Virus record (IMG/VR): IMGVR_UViG_3300025000_000326 | Coordinates: 1 to 30,215 of that record | Reading direction: 5' to 3' (one strand) | DNA from: a virus | Length of the DNA: 30,215 nucleotides | Shown here: one piece after another, positions 14,450 to 22,828 of the stretch | How positions within the stretch are numbered: position 1 is the first letter of the stretch | How the letters are laid out: each line of letters starts with the position of its first letter | Program-made: the position numbers and the translations under genes | Notes under the pieces: generated by a model | What the model was told of the DNA's origin: nothing | Database searches by the model: none | The model's input: only the letters and a program-made list of their open reading frames with translations

Positions 14450-17400
14450 GAGCGCCCTTTATGCATCTTCATAAATTCATTCATGACCGACTTCGCCAAG
14501 GTTTTTGCTGAAGCCTGGGACGCTGCTCCAGAATAGCTGAAATGGAGCTGGTAGGTATCGCCGCCAGAAGTAGCGGAGGCCAGGGCATCAACCACTCGAG
14601 AAACCTGGTCCCCAATTCTGGCATCCAATGTACCTAAATTATTTAATGAAGACAATACATTTGTGTTTATCCCCGACTGCGCAGGCACCGGAATCGGCAC
14701 TGCCCGGGAGGTGGGCCCCTTCAACACTGAATTCTTGAGGTACTGGCCTGCTTGGCTCATGGGCTTGTGGACCGCGTTCATAAACCAATCGCCCAAGTTT
14801 CTGGCCCAATATGTGGATTGCTCATCCGGTATCCACCACTCACCCGGCCGCGACAACACCTTCACCTTATCCTTCGGGGACTTCGTGCCCGGGATCCTGC
14901 CGCCGCCGGCCATCGCATAGGTCTGCCCGCCAGCAGCCTTACCCTGGGTAGTGGTTACCGGGATCTCAATTGTGTAACGGCGCTGTGCGTCCCGGACAAA
15001 CTCGCGAATCATTTTCTCAGCTTTCGTGAAATCAAGAGACGGCTCCCCGGGGTATTTGTCTAGGGCCTCTCGAATACTATCCAGTAACGGCTCAACTTCC
15101 TTCTTGGTAGCCGGGCTTATAACCACACTCACCGGGGCACCCTCGAGATTCTCGGTTATATCGAAGTCCTTCATCTCCTGGGCGACGGCCTCGGTGGTGG
15201 CTTGACCCATGACCGCACCCTGTTCCCGTCCTTGCGCCTTCCATTCTTCAAGAGGCACCCCATCGACCTTCACCCCGTCAAACAATCCCTCCCGGGTGCC
15301 GGCGGCAACCTGGTCGCTTACTGCCTTTTTGATCTCTTCCGCCGACATGGTAGTGCCGTCAGTAACTCCCTTCTGGATGCCCTTGGCTGTGGCTATACCA
15401 ACATCTCGCTCGTACTGCTCCCAATTAAAATCAGGAGAGATGCCGCCTCCGGAGTTGTCTGAACCGCCACTCGGCGCCGGGCTGTTGATCACAGCGGATT
15501 GCTGGTTGGCGATCGCCGCGGCCTTTTCCTTGAGCTTGGCGATCTCACTATCAATGTGCTGCATCTCAGCATTGTGCCGAGCCTGCTCTTTCGCCATAGC
15601 GGCTGCATAATAATTGTTAACAGCGTCAACCCGGGCTGTGAACCTGTCCTGGTTCTTCTTGAGAGCTTCGTCCTCTAACTTATTGATCTCGTTAATTTTG
15701 TCTCGATGAAGCGCTTTTTCCTTAGCCAGCTTACTCTGATTCTCAGCAAGCTCTACCTGCTCTTGGGCTTTCCTGGCCTCGATCAAGGCGTCTGTTACCT
15801 GCTGCAGACCAGAGATAGCGCTGGTTGGGTTCTCCAACTGGTCGTAGTAGCCGCCAGCTGACTCTATAAGTTCTTTGGCCCGGTCTATAGCCTCCTTGTC
15901 GTTCTTGGCCTTGGCCTCGGCAAGCGCCTGCTGCCCGGCGGCGAGCCGCTCGGCAGCCGCGGATGCCAACGCGCTTTCCTTGGCTTGGCCCTCGAGACCC
16001 TTCATCCTGATATTAGTAATCTTGTCCTGAAGAGAGTCTTGCAGCCCGGTTATGTCTGCCGCCGCCGACCGCTCAATCTCTACCCTGGCCTTGACCAGCT
16101 CGGCTCTTTTATCCTCGTAATCCTTATCCGCCTCTATCCGCTTGTCCTTGGCGTCGCGAGCGATCTCGACAATCTTGGTAGTGGCCTCTTCCTCCAGCTC
16201 GACAAGTTCCTTTGACTGCTCTTCCCGAAAGTCCAGGACATCCTGGGCCACACTCTTGGCCATCAAACCGGAGGCCTTCTCCAGGGCAGCCAGCTTGTCC
16301 GCTGTCCCTTTCCTATTTTCAAGCACCTTGTCGTCGTGCTTGGCCTCCTCGGCAATTCTCTTCTCCTGCCAAGACGAGAGCTTCTCTTCAATAGCAATAC
16401 GTTTTTGCCCAAATACCTCCAGCTTCTGGAGCCTGACTTGGTTGGCCTTTTCAACTGCGGCGTTAACCATGGTCTGTGCTTCTGTCTGCTGCTCCGGGGT
16501 CCCACCCGCATCCGCAGCCTTGACGTAAGCCTTGGCCACTTCAACCATCTCGTCGTAGGCTTTGATTGTGGCATTGAGCTTTGTGAGTTCCGCTTCTTCA
16601 TGGGCGACGGTGCCTTTGGCCTCAGCCACGGAAATAGCATAGAGTCTTTCAGCAAGCCCCTTTTCCAGTTTTTGGTTGGAAGATTTGAAGTCTATAGTGG
16701 CTATGGATTTGTCAAACTCCTCAGCCAGCTCTAAGCCATCGATTATACCGGCAGCGCCTGCCTTGCCTACTTTGACCATCGCCTGATACGCCGGGTCCTC
16801 CATCGACTTCAGCGCTGCTTCGAGGCCCGCGACCATCTTATCCACTTCATTGGAGGAGAGGAACTTACCGCGCATGGCCTCCCGGAAAGAGGCAACTATC
16901 TGCTTATCCGTAAGCTTTTTTGCCTTACCGTCCCGGATGTACTGCTCGGTATATTTCGCGTTATTCTCACTGAACTGCTTCCGAGTCTCGTCCTCGGCGG
17001 CTTGAGACTGGATAAGTTCCCGGAGGCTCCACTCATATTTTGAAGCCGCCAAGCTGTTGTCGATCAGCAGTTTACTGGTGTTGGCCATCGCCTCACCCAA
17101 CTTCTGCTGGAGGAGGGCTTCCTGTTCCTTCCGGATCTCGCCCAAGACTCTGGCCAGATCCTCCCCGTCGCCCATGGCAGTGCGTAGGGCGGTAGCGAAT
17201 CTGGGGTAGTCAGCAATCAGTTTTTCCAGAGTTTCAGATTGGGCATTCTGGGTAGCTGTGTTTTTCTTAAATACCCGCTCAGCTGCATTCAGCTTTACTA
17301 TCTGGTCCTCAACCTGTGAGGTGACGGCTCGGATCTCAACGGCGTTGTCCTTCAAAGCCTGGGTATAGGTGGTCACTTCATAAATGACGTACCCGATCGC

Positions 17401-20022
17401 GGCAACAATCGCTGTAGGCAGAAAGGTCATGAAACCGGCCTTCAGGCTGTTCAGCGCCATAGTCAAAGCGATGGTACTGGTAGTCGTACTACCCATCGCC
17501 ACTTGGACCGCAGCCAAGCCCAGGGATATTGAAGACAACGCTGAGGTAATAAAGGTGGCGCCTTTGAACCACTGAAAAGCCAGGACCAGGCCGTGGGCGG
17601 CGGCAGCGGCCAGTGTCGCCTGCACGGCAAATCTGACGACTCCATTACTGGCTAAGTCTGTAAGTACGTCCACGGCGCCCCTGGCGACATTGACCATGGC
17701 CTTCAATACACCGGTGAGGCCGCCCTCGCCCATGGCGATCCACAGGTTTTTGACCTTATCCTGAAGGTTCTTGAACATCAACTGCAGACCCTGTAACTGG
17801 ATCTGCGCCATCTCCGCCGCGGATCCCGATCGGCCTATGGAAGCGCCGAGTAGATCAAATTTATCAACATCCTTGATCAGGGCGGTAACCGCAGCAGAGC
17901 CGTAAACCCCGAAGTCAGCGAAGGCCTCCTTGTTGGTGGTCACGACCTTGGATAAGTTGTGGAGTACCCTGGAGATCCCTTGCGAGTTCACATCAAAATC
18001 AGCCAGAGTCAATCCGGCAGCCTTAACGTTTTTCTTAAAGCTCTCCGTCGGGATGGCCAGCTTGGCCAGGATCCGGCGGAAGCCCGTGGCCATGGAGCTG
18101 GCCTTCAAACCGTTGTCGCGCAAGACCATCATCACCCGGGCGGTTTCGTCCAAAGACATGCCGGCGTTGTGGGCCGCGGGAGCGATGTAGTTAAAGGCTG
18201 TCTTAATATCCTCGATCGTCAGCTTAGATTTATTGACGGCGTTGGCGAAGACGTCGGTGATGTAGCCGGTGTCCTTAGCGGCAAGGCCAAAAGCCCGCAA
18301 AGTAGTTGACGTCAGATCCACTACCGTAGCCAGATCCGTCATGGTACCGGTAGCAAGGTTGGTGACCCCGGGGATTGCAGCTACGGTCTCCTTGGCATCC
18401 AGACCGGCCTGGCCAAGAAGCTTCATCCCTTCGGCAGTCTCTGCTGCCGAGAATTTGGTATCGGAGGCCACCTTTTTCATCGTGTCCGCCATCAACGTCA
18501 GATCAGCGTTTGTCGCTCCTGTAATGGCCTGGAGGTCCTTCAGGGACTGGTCGTAAGTGGCGACTGTCGACACCGCCGTCCTGATACCGGCGATAAAAGT
18601 GAAGATGGCTGACGAGGCTACGAGGTAGCCGGCGTAGGAACGAAGTTTGGTTATGACCAGGTTGACAGCTCCGCCGAGTGTGGTGAACCCCCTCTCGGCT
18701 ATTCTCTGCTGGCGCTGCAGGACCCCTAAAGCGGCCCCGGCCTTCCCTATCTCGATATTGTGGGCTCGGATGTTTCCGAGGATCTTGTTGGCGGCCTGGC
18801 CATACCGATCGGTGCTGAGGCGGAGGTCGGCGTATTGTTTCCTGAGGCGCTGGATACCCTCTGACTGCCTACTGTAATCCACGGAGGACTGGGCTTCTCT
18901 CTTCTTGGCCTCGTCCAGCCTTTTCAGGACATTGATCTGTTCTTGATAGGAGAGATTGGTTTTTTGAAGCGCGGCAATTTGTTTCCCGTACTGGGGGAAC
19001 TTCGCATTCAAGCTCTGGAAGGCTGCAGCTGATTTGGTTGCTGCTGTCGTTACTTCCCCAAACTTTTTCTGAAGTTCAGCCAGCCGAGCTTTCAACTCCT
19101 CAATTTTCTTGCTGTCACTTGCTTGGGGTACAAACTGTGCAAAGAGATTTCTGGCGTTCGCTCCAGTAGCCCCCTTAGAGGCGAGTAGCCTACTGTAATC
19201 TCTCGCTAATTTGTTGACGCTTGCTGATGCTTTTTCGTTCAGAGCCGCCGTTTTAATTAACTCCTTATTCGCCTGCCGTTGTTTCGCTTCTTCTTCTGCT
19301 CTTGCTGTCTTAAGTCTTTTCAGGACATTGATCTGTTCCTGATAGGAGAGATTGGTCTTGTCTAGGGCACGTATATGTTTCTCAAACCCGGGGAACTTTG
19401 CATTCAGGCTCTGGAAGGTAGCCGCGGATTTGGTTGCGACCGCTGTCGTCTCTCGATAGCTTGCCTGCAGCCGTTGCAACTGCACCTCCAGAATCTTTGT
19501 CTGCCCACCATCACTGATCTTGGGTAAGGTGGCCTCCCCGTTCTTACCCACTCCAGGGGTCAGAAAAGAAGACAGCAGCGTATTGGCGGATTTCCCTGCA
19601 GACCCGGGGGCGTTCAACACATCGTGGAACTTCGTCTTCAGCACGTCAAGCTGGGCTGCTGCCTTGGCAGATATCAGCGGTGTCTTTTCAAGTTCGGCAT
19701 TGGCCTTCGCCAATTTAGATGCAGCCTTTTCCTGAGCGGCAGCGCCAGCCTCAACCACTGCCCGCCCCTCCACTTGGGCTTTCGACAGCATTTTCGTCGA
19801 GGCTACTTGCTTGTCCAGCCCGGAGGTGAGTTTATTGATGCTCTTGGCGGTGTCCTCAAAGATCTTGGCTGGCGCCTCCTGCCCAACTTTCCGCATTGCT
19901 GCGGCGGAGTCTGACATGGCCTTGGCGATCTGGCGGAACCCGTCGGCTATTGTAGAGAAGGCCTGTTTGGTGCCGGCTTCAATCTTCGACCCCAACCCTA
20001 ATACTGCTGATTGCTCGCCCAT
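14446..20022 (-). CDS. Tail tape measure protein, TP901-type (1858 aa)
   Basis: The ATG at 20022 has AAGGA upstream. The N-terminal 450 residues are helical and contain a duplicated unit (see the repeat entry). Residues about 485-660 form the TP901-type tape measure domain: YDQSLKDLQAITGA, DTKFSAAETAEGMKLLGQAG, then FGLAAKDTGYITDVFANAVN and the AARVMMVL-like segment. Three hydrophobic spans follow at about 796-816, 828-845 and 863-886, as in tape measures that insert into the host membrane during DNA ejection. Residues about 1240-1515 are charged coiled coil. The length sets the tail length; by the usual rule of about 1.5 angstrom per residue it would imply a tail near 280 nm, an estimate only. 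The protein is encoded after the G/T chaperones, as in lambda. Confidence 0.96.
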   Translation of the reverse strand: MGEQSAVLGLGSKIEAGTKQAFSTIADGFRQIAKAMSDSAAAMRKVGQEAPAKIFEDTAKSINKLTSGLDKQVASTKMLSKAQVEGRAVVEAGAAAQEKAASKLAKANAELEKTPLISAKAAAQLDVLKTKFHDVLNAPGSAGKSANTLLSSFLTPGVGKNGEATLPKISDGGQTKILEVQLQRLQASYRETTAVATKSAATFQSLNAKFPGFEKHIRALDKTNLSYQEQINVLKRLKTARAEEEAKQRQANKELIKTAALNEKASASVNKLARDYSRLLASKGATGANARNLFAQFVPQASDSKKIEELKARLAELQKKFGEVTTAATKSAAAFQSLNAKFPQYGKQIAALQKTNLSYQEQINVLKRLDEAKKREAQSSVDYSRQSEGIQRLRKQYADLRLSTDRYGQAANKILGNIRAHNIEIGKAGAALGVLQRQQRIAERGFTTLGGAVNLVITKLRSYAGYLVASSAIFTFIAGIRTAVSTVATYDQSLKDLQAITGATNADLTLMADTMKKVASDTKFSAAETAEGMKLLGQAGLDAKETVAAIPGVTNLATGTMTDLATVVDLTSTTLRAFGLAAKDTGYITDVFANAVNKSKLTIEDIKTAFNYIAPAAHNAGMSLDETARVMMVLRDNGLKASSMATGFRRILAKLAIPTESFKKNVKAAGLTLADFDVNSQGISRVLHNLSKVVTTNKEAFADFGVYGSAAVTALIKDVDKFDLLGASIGRSGSAAEMAQIQLQGLQLMFKNLQDKVKNLWIAMGEGGLTGVLKAMVNVARGAVDVLTDLASNGVVRFAVQATLAAAAAHGLVLAFQWFKGATFITSALSSISLGLAAVQVAMGSTTTSTIALTMALNSLKAGFMTFLPTAIVAAIGYVIYEVTTYTQALKDNAVEIRAVTSQVEDQIVKLNAAERVFKKNTATQNAQSETLEKLIADYPRFATALRTAMGDGEDLARVLGEIRKEQEALLQQKLGEAMANTSKLLIDNSLAASKYEWSLRELIQSQAAEDETRKQFSENNAKYTEQYIRDGKAKKLTDKQIVASFREAMRGKFLSSNEVDKMVAGLEAALKSMEDPAYQAMVKVGKAGAAGIIDGLELAEEFDKSIATIDFKSSNQKLEKGLAERLYAISVAEAKGTVAHEEAELTKLNATIKAYDEMVEVAKAYVKAADAGGTPEQQTEAQTMVNAAVEKANQVRLQKLEVFGQKRIAIEEKLSSWQEKRIAEEAKHDDKVLENRKGTADKLAALEKASGLMAKSVAQDVLDFREEQSKELVELEEEATTKIVEIARDAKDKRIEADKDYEDKRAELVKARVEIERSAAADITGLQDSLQDKITNIRMKGLEGQAKESALASAAAERLAAGQQALAEAKAKNDKEAIDRAKELIESAGGYYDQLENPTSAISGLQQVTDALIEARKAQEQVELAENQSKLAKEKALHRDKINEINKLEDEALKKNQDRFTARVDAVNNYYAAAMAKEQARHNAEMQHIDSEIAKLKEKAAAIANQQSAVINSPAPSGGSDNSGGGISPDFNWEQYERDVGIATAKGIQKGVTDGTTMSAEEIKKAVSDQVAAGTREGLFDGVKVDGVPLEEWKAQGREQGAVMGQATTEAVAQEMKDFDITENLEGAPVSVVISPATKKEVEPLLDSIREALDKYPGEPSLDFTKAEKMIREFVRDAQRRYTIEIPVTTTQGKAAGGQTYAMAGGGRIPGTKSPKDKVKVLSRPGEWWIPDEQSTYWARNLGDWFMNAVHKPMSQAGQYLKNSVLKGPTSRAVPIPVPAQSGINTNVLSSLNNLGTLDARIGDQVSRVVDALASATSGGDTYQLHFSYSGAASQASAKTLAKSVMNEFMKMHKGRS
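18921..19500 (-). repeat. Internal duplication in tape measure, period 132 codons
   Basis: Two stretches encode near-identical segments. One runs SAATFQSLNAKFPGFEKH then TNLSYQEQINVLKRL; the other runs SAAAFQSLNAKFPQYGKQ then the same TNLSYQEQINVLKRL. The DNA copies, around 18921-19045 and 19317-19441, start 396 bases apart, exactly 132 codons. The preceding parts also align loosely (KATxxNARNLFAQF against KSANTLLSSFL). A third, weaker copy may follow (RLRKQYADLRLS). The DNA similarity suggests a fairly recent in-frame duplication that lengthens the tail. Confidence 0.8.
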
Positions 20023-20031
20023 GCGGATTCC

Positions 20032-20400
20032 TTAAGTGTGATACTCTGGTTTCTTCGGCTCCAACATTTTACTCCCCAGCGGCTTCCAGTGTTTCAGCAT
20101 ATTCTGGGTCAACTCGGCACGTTCCTGTTCTGATAGGTGTGTATACTCCGCCGGATCTCCAAACAGCATCTTGGAGCCTGCTCTTTTGGTTGCAACCCGG
20201 GGAGGACCACCAACAGGTTTCTCTGCTGCTGGGGTGTCAATATCGATCCCGTGAATGGCGGCCATGAATCGGTTGCGCCCGTACAGTTGGTCGTCGGCGG
20301 CTTTATGGAGGAAAAGAAACTGCTCATAGGTCACGCCCCCCTCTCGATAGGACTTCGTGTAGAAGTCCTCTATCCGGTAAGCCGGGTAGCTCTGCAGCAC
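20032..20400 (-). CDS. Tail assembly chaperone T part, normally read by frameshift
   Basis: The GTG at 20400 has no clear ribosome binding site, and the frame is open upstream to about 20524, past the end of the preceding gene. That matches the lambda T reading frame, which is translated only as an extension of G. The product has a helical start (SYPAYRIEDFYTKSYREGG), then YEQFLFLHKAADDQLYGRNR and a basic end. Lambda gpGT links the tape measure to the tail tube subunits. Here the frameshifted GT protein would be about 279 residues (125 from G plus 154). It directly precedes the tape measure, as expected. Confidence 0.82.
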   Translation of the reverse strand: MLQSYPAYRIEDFYTKSYREGGVTYEQFLFLHKAADDQLYGRNRFMAAIHGIDIDTPAAEKPVGGPPRVATKRAGSKMLFGDPAEYTHLSEQERAELTQNMLKHWKPLGSKMLEPKKPEYHT

Positions 20401-20405
20401 AAAAG

Positions 20406-20870
20406 CTACTGCGGTGTCAACTCCGGAATTGCTGGACCTGTCGCCGCTTTCTCCGGTCGAAACAGTTTCTTCACCCTCTGCGCCAGGTCCAAGGCCTTTC
20501 CCACGGCGCCCTCGTAGTTGACCTCAAATATTGCATCAACGATGTCGATGAACTGTTCGTTGGTGAGGTCGGCCATGGTGACCTTGTCCATACACTTCTC
20601 GAGGATGTAACCAATGTTCTTCACGATAAGGTCCATGATGATTTTTATTGTCGCCATGTCCTTGTCGTCACCTGGTTCACCTTTGCCTGAGAGGCTCTTG
20701 ACTGTGGAAACAGCAAGATCTCCCGCATCTAGTTTCCCCATCTGAATGACGGCTTCGATAATCTGGTCCGGCAGGGCTAATTGATCTGCCATCGAGAGGG
20801 GATAAAGAACCTCTTCACGGACTTCTCGTACACCAACTTCAACTTTCCTGATTTTAGGACTTAAGGCCAT
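20406..20870 (-). CDS. Tail assembly chaperone, G-like (154 aa)
   Basis: The protein has the order and size of lambda gpG, a chaperone that coats the tape measure during tail assembly. It is helical and acidic in the middle (MADQLALPDQIIEAVIQMGK, then DLTNEQFIDIVDAIFEVNYE) and ends with a short basic tail (QRVKKLFRPEK). The frame holds GGGAAAG (20496-20502) in the right phase for a -1 slip into the downstream frame. Its start is preceded by AGGAG in the region following the tail tube terminator. It sits between the tail tube and the tape measure, the standard place. Confidence 0.85.
   Translation of the reverse strand: MALSPKIRKVEVGVREVREEVLYPLSMADQLALPDQIIEAVIQMGKLDAGDLAVSTVKSLSGKGEPGDDKDMATIKIIMDLIVKNIGYILEKCMDKVTMADLTNEQFIDIVDAIFEVNYEGAVGKALDLAQRVKKLFRPEKAATGPAIPELTPQ
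20496..20502 (-). promoter_or_regulatory. Programmed -1 frameshift slippery site GGGAAAG
   Basis: The codons here read G GGA AAG in the G frame. A -1 slip gives GGG AAA and enters the T frame, which is open from about 20524 to the stop at 20032. The heptamer is identical to the one used in lambda G/GT. It lies 30 codons before the G stop. I did not test for a downstream stimulating structure. Confidence 0.82.
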
Positions 20871-20895
20871 TTTGGTCTCCTGTTGAGGTTAAAAC

Positions 20896-20930
20896 TCAGG
20901 CCGCCTATCTGTATAAGATAGGCGGCCTGA
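20896..20930 (-). terminator. Rho-independent terminator after the tail tube gene
   Basis: A perfect 14-bp stem, TCAGGCCGCCTATC paired with its complement across a 7-base loop, is followed on the - strand by GTTTTAACC. It starts about 20 bases after the tail tube stop and lies before the G gene. It would reduce transcription into the tail assembly and tape measure genes and so keep the tube protein in excess. Confidence 0.82.
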
Positions 20931-20950
20931 CTTGTTACTGCTCAATGCTA

Positions 20951-21850
20951 TCAGCCGCCAAGGAACAGGATCTGGCCGTTCGGCATGTTGTTCCACGCGG
21001 CGTTGCCGCCAGTAGTATCCTCACTGGCGCCCATGGACTTAATTGTCATGGTGACCGCCGCCGCGTCTTCGGGCTGCTGATCGAGGTTCAAGCTCGAAGT
21101 GATATTCGCCCGAGGGAAAACAATTACCATCGAGTAGGCTGGGTTCGGGAAGGTGTATACAGCCTCGACCCTCAGGAATTTCGGCGCCGCCAGGGTGCCA
21201 AGAGGGATATTCCCGAGATGAGCGTTGGTGTAGGCGCTGGTTCCGGAAACAAAAGCTGTAGTGGCGAATACCTGTTCCTGGTCAGCTGCCCAGGTACCAG
21301 TAAAGTGGTTGGCAGGGATGGTGAAGTAGGGGTTACCACCATTGTCCGGAGCGAACGCGGAGGTAATAGCAGAGGTGCCGACGTACCCCGTTATCCTGCC
21401 ATAAACCTTGTAGTTGGCGGCGCCAGTAAAAACTATCGTCCAGATGTCGGTGATAACTCCACCAGCATTGGTAACCGCGATATCATCAACGACGTGAACG
21501 CCGGCAATAGTTTTGGTGGAGAGGATCGTGGCAGCCGCGGCGATATCCGCGAAAGGGTCCATACCTCGGGAAATTGCCAGGCTCTTCGGAGTGATTTCCT
21601 TGAAGGCGCATTCCAGGGTGTTGGTCTCCCGCATCGGGAACGTCGCATCCAAAGACAGCGGAAAGCCCGACTCCAGATCGAAATATTCGGTCTCGGAGTT
21701 GAAGGCGGTAGAAGCCAAGGCACCAAGGGAATCCAGGGCTGTCAGCACCGGAGTCACTGTGGCGATATGCGACGCGGACTTACCGATCCGAATTTGGCTT
21801 AAGCCAAGCTGGACGGTTGAGGCGTCTCTCGTAATAGGTCCTGTTCTCAT
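20951..21850 (-). CDS. Major tail tube protein (299 aa)
   Basis: The start has ACGGAG upstream. The protein is mostly beta, begins MRTGPITRDASTVQLGLSQI and carries ESGFPLSLDATFPMRETNTL (about 60-79), a pattern seen in tail tube proteins of siphoviruses, where the first strands build the ring. Residues about 133-200 hold the PYFTIPANHF then GTW segment shared with the distal tail protein. Position is the main support: it lies before the G/T chaperones and tape measure, and it is followed by a strong terminator, as expected for an abundant virion protein. Length is larger than lambda gpV (246), with the additional domain in the middle. Confidence 0.82.
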   Translation of the reverse strand: MRTGPITRDASTVQLGLSQIRIGKSASHIATVTPVLTALDSLGALASTAFNSETEYFDLESGFPLSLDATFPMRETNTLECAFKEITPKSLAISRGMDPFADIAAAATILSTKTIAGVHVVDDIAVTNAGGVITDIWTIVFTGAANYKVYGRITGYVGTSAITSAFAPDNGGNPYFTIPANHFTGTWAADQEQVFATTAFVSGTSAYTNAHLGNIPLGTLAAPKFLRVEAVYTFPNPAYSMVIVFPRANITSSLNLDQQPEDAAAVTMTIKSMGASEDTTGGNAAWNNMPNGQILFLGG

Positions 21851-21928
21851 AGTGGTTCTCCGTAAAGTTAATTAAGCCGAGGATACTATTCCTGCACAGC
21901 AGGACTGGTTGTACACTTTTGCCTATAG

Positions 21929-22132
21929 TTACCTTTTATTGGGGAAAAAATCAAATATATTAAGATGTCTGCAACTCTTCCTCAGACACAACATCCTGAC
22001 AGATCCGTGGATTTCAATGTCGACCACTGGCTCCTTCCTTGAGCCAAAACGGCCGAACTCAAACCGCCACAGCCCATTATCCTGCCGGACCAGCAGTCGT
22101 TTGCCACACTTCTCACAGTTCGCCTCGTACAT
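21929..22132 (-). CDS. Zinc-ribbon protein, Com-like pattern (67 aa)
   Basis: I chose the ATG at 22130-22132 with TAGG six bases upstream; the longer frame begins with TTG at 22153 and overlaps the preceding gene more. The product has CEKCGKRLL near the start and MLCLRKSCRHLNIF near the end. Two Cys pairs (C-x2-C and C-x4-C) separated by about 35 residues fit a zinc ribbon. Mu Com-type proteins have a similar CxxC-then-CxxCxxxN layout and act as translational regulators, but I claim only the pattern. The gene lies between the tail terminator candidate and the tail tube. Confidence 0.7.
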   Translation of the reverse strand: MYEANCEKCGKRLLVRQDNGLWRFEFGRFGSRKEPVVDIEIHGSVRMLCLRKSCRHLNIFDFFPNKR

Positions 22133-22139
22133 AAATTGC

Positions 22140-22616
22140 CTATATTGTAGCAAATTTTAAACGAATTGGGATCAACCGATAAAGGGTGTTGTCGTCGGCT
22201 TCCTCTTCGTCCGAGGGCTCCCCCAAAGTCACCACCATCCTGGAGCACTCCACATTTGTTAAGTCCAACAAAGGGATAGCCTGAATACCATTCCCCGCTG
22301 GGTCAGTATTAACCAAATAGGCCATGAGCTTGTCCCTGGTCTGGGCCAGGAGATTGCCGGACGAGGCCGTAGCCGAGCCCCGGGAAAAGACGTAGGCCCC
22401 GACCTTCACCACGCTCAGGCCGCCAACAGGGTACGCTCCGCCAAAGAAAAACTTGACCCAGGTATCGTGCTCGATACCAGAAACACTGGCCTTGGGGGTC
22501 ATGTAAATATGCGCGAAGTACACCGGCACCCCATCTACAGCCTTTAAGCCACTGTAGAAGTACTTCTTGATGGAGTACTGGATACATTCTTCACTTAAGG
22601 TCGGATGCAGCAACAT
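22140..22616 (-). CDS. Tail terminator candidate (158 aa)
   Basis: The ATG at 22614-22616 has AAGGAG about ten bases upstream. It overlaps the end of the gene before it by about 26 bases. The protein starts with a helix (SEECIQYSIKKYFYSG) and continues with strands (VPVYFAHIYMTPKASVSG, then DTWVKFFFGG). Size and place just before the tail tube fit a tail terminator (lambda gpU, 131 residues) or a related tail completion protein. The acidic C-terminal loop (EPSDEEEADDNT) is odd. No direct family match. Confidence 0.65.
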   Translation of the reverse strand: MLLHPTLSEECIQYSIKKYFYSGLKAVDGVPVYFAHIYMTPKASVSGIEHDTWVKFFFGGAYPVGGLSVVKVGAYVFSRGSATASSGNLLAQTRDKLMAYLVNTDPAGNGIQAIPLLDLTNVECSRMVVTLGEPSDEEEADDNTLYRLIPIRLKFATI

Positions 22617-22818
22617 TAGGCAGCAGCTCCTTTAGGGTGTCAGCAAGTTCAGGGTAGAAGCGCCCGTGCAGGTAGGCATTGGCCGCGACGTGGGCGGGGT
22701 TGTCCCCGTCCATGTTGAAGGTCATGTTGTCCATGATGATTTTGAGGTGCTTCAGATCGTCAAGGGAATACGCCACGATTATTCTGAACCCGACAGGAAG
22801 GACTTCCAATACTTGCAT
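22591..22818 (-). CDS. Small protein, unrecognised (75 aa)
   Basis: I chose the ATG at 22816-22818, where AAGAGG lies six bases upstream; the longer frame from 22866 runs back over the end of the previous gene. The product starts MQVLEVLPVGFRIIVAYSLD and is helical in its second half (FYPELADTLKELLPNVAA). No family was recognised. It lies between two tail completion candidates and is likely a small connector part. Confidence 0.65.
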   Translation of the reverse strand: MQVLEVLPVGFRIIVAYSLDDLKHLKIIMDNMTFNMDGDNPAHVAANAYLHGRFYPELADTLKELLPNVAASDLK

Positions 22819-22828
22819 GTAATGCCTC

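Noticed and set aside
20945-21802. 285-residue + strand ORF
   Set aside because: It is antisense to the tail tube gene and lacks any family pattern.
21890-21904. Hairpin TCCTGC-ACA-GCAGGA before the tail tube gene
   Set aside because: The stem is only six base pairs and no U run follows on the - strand, so it is not called as a terminator.
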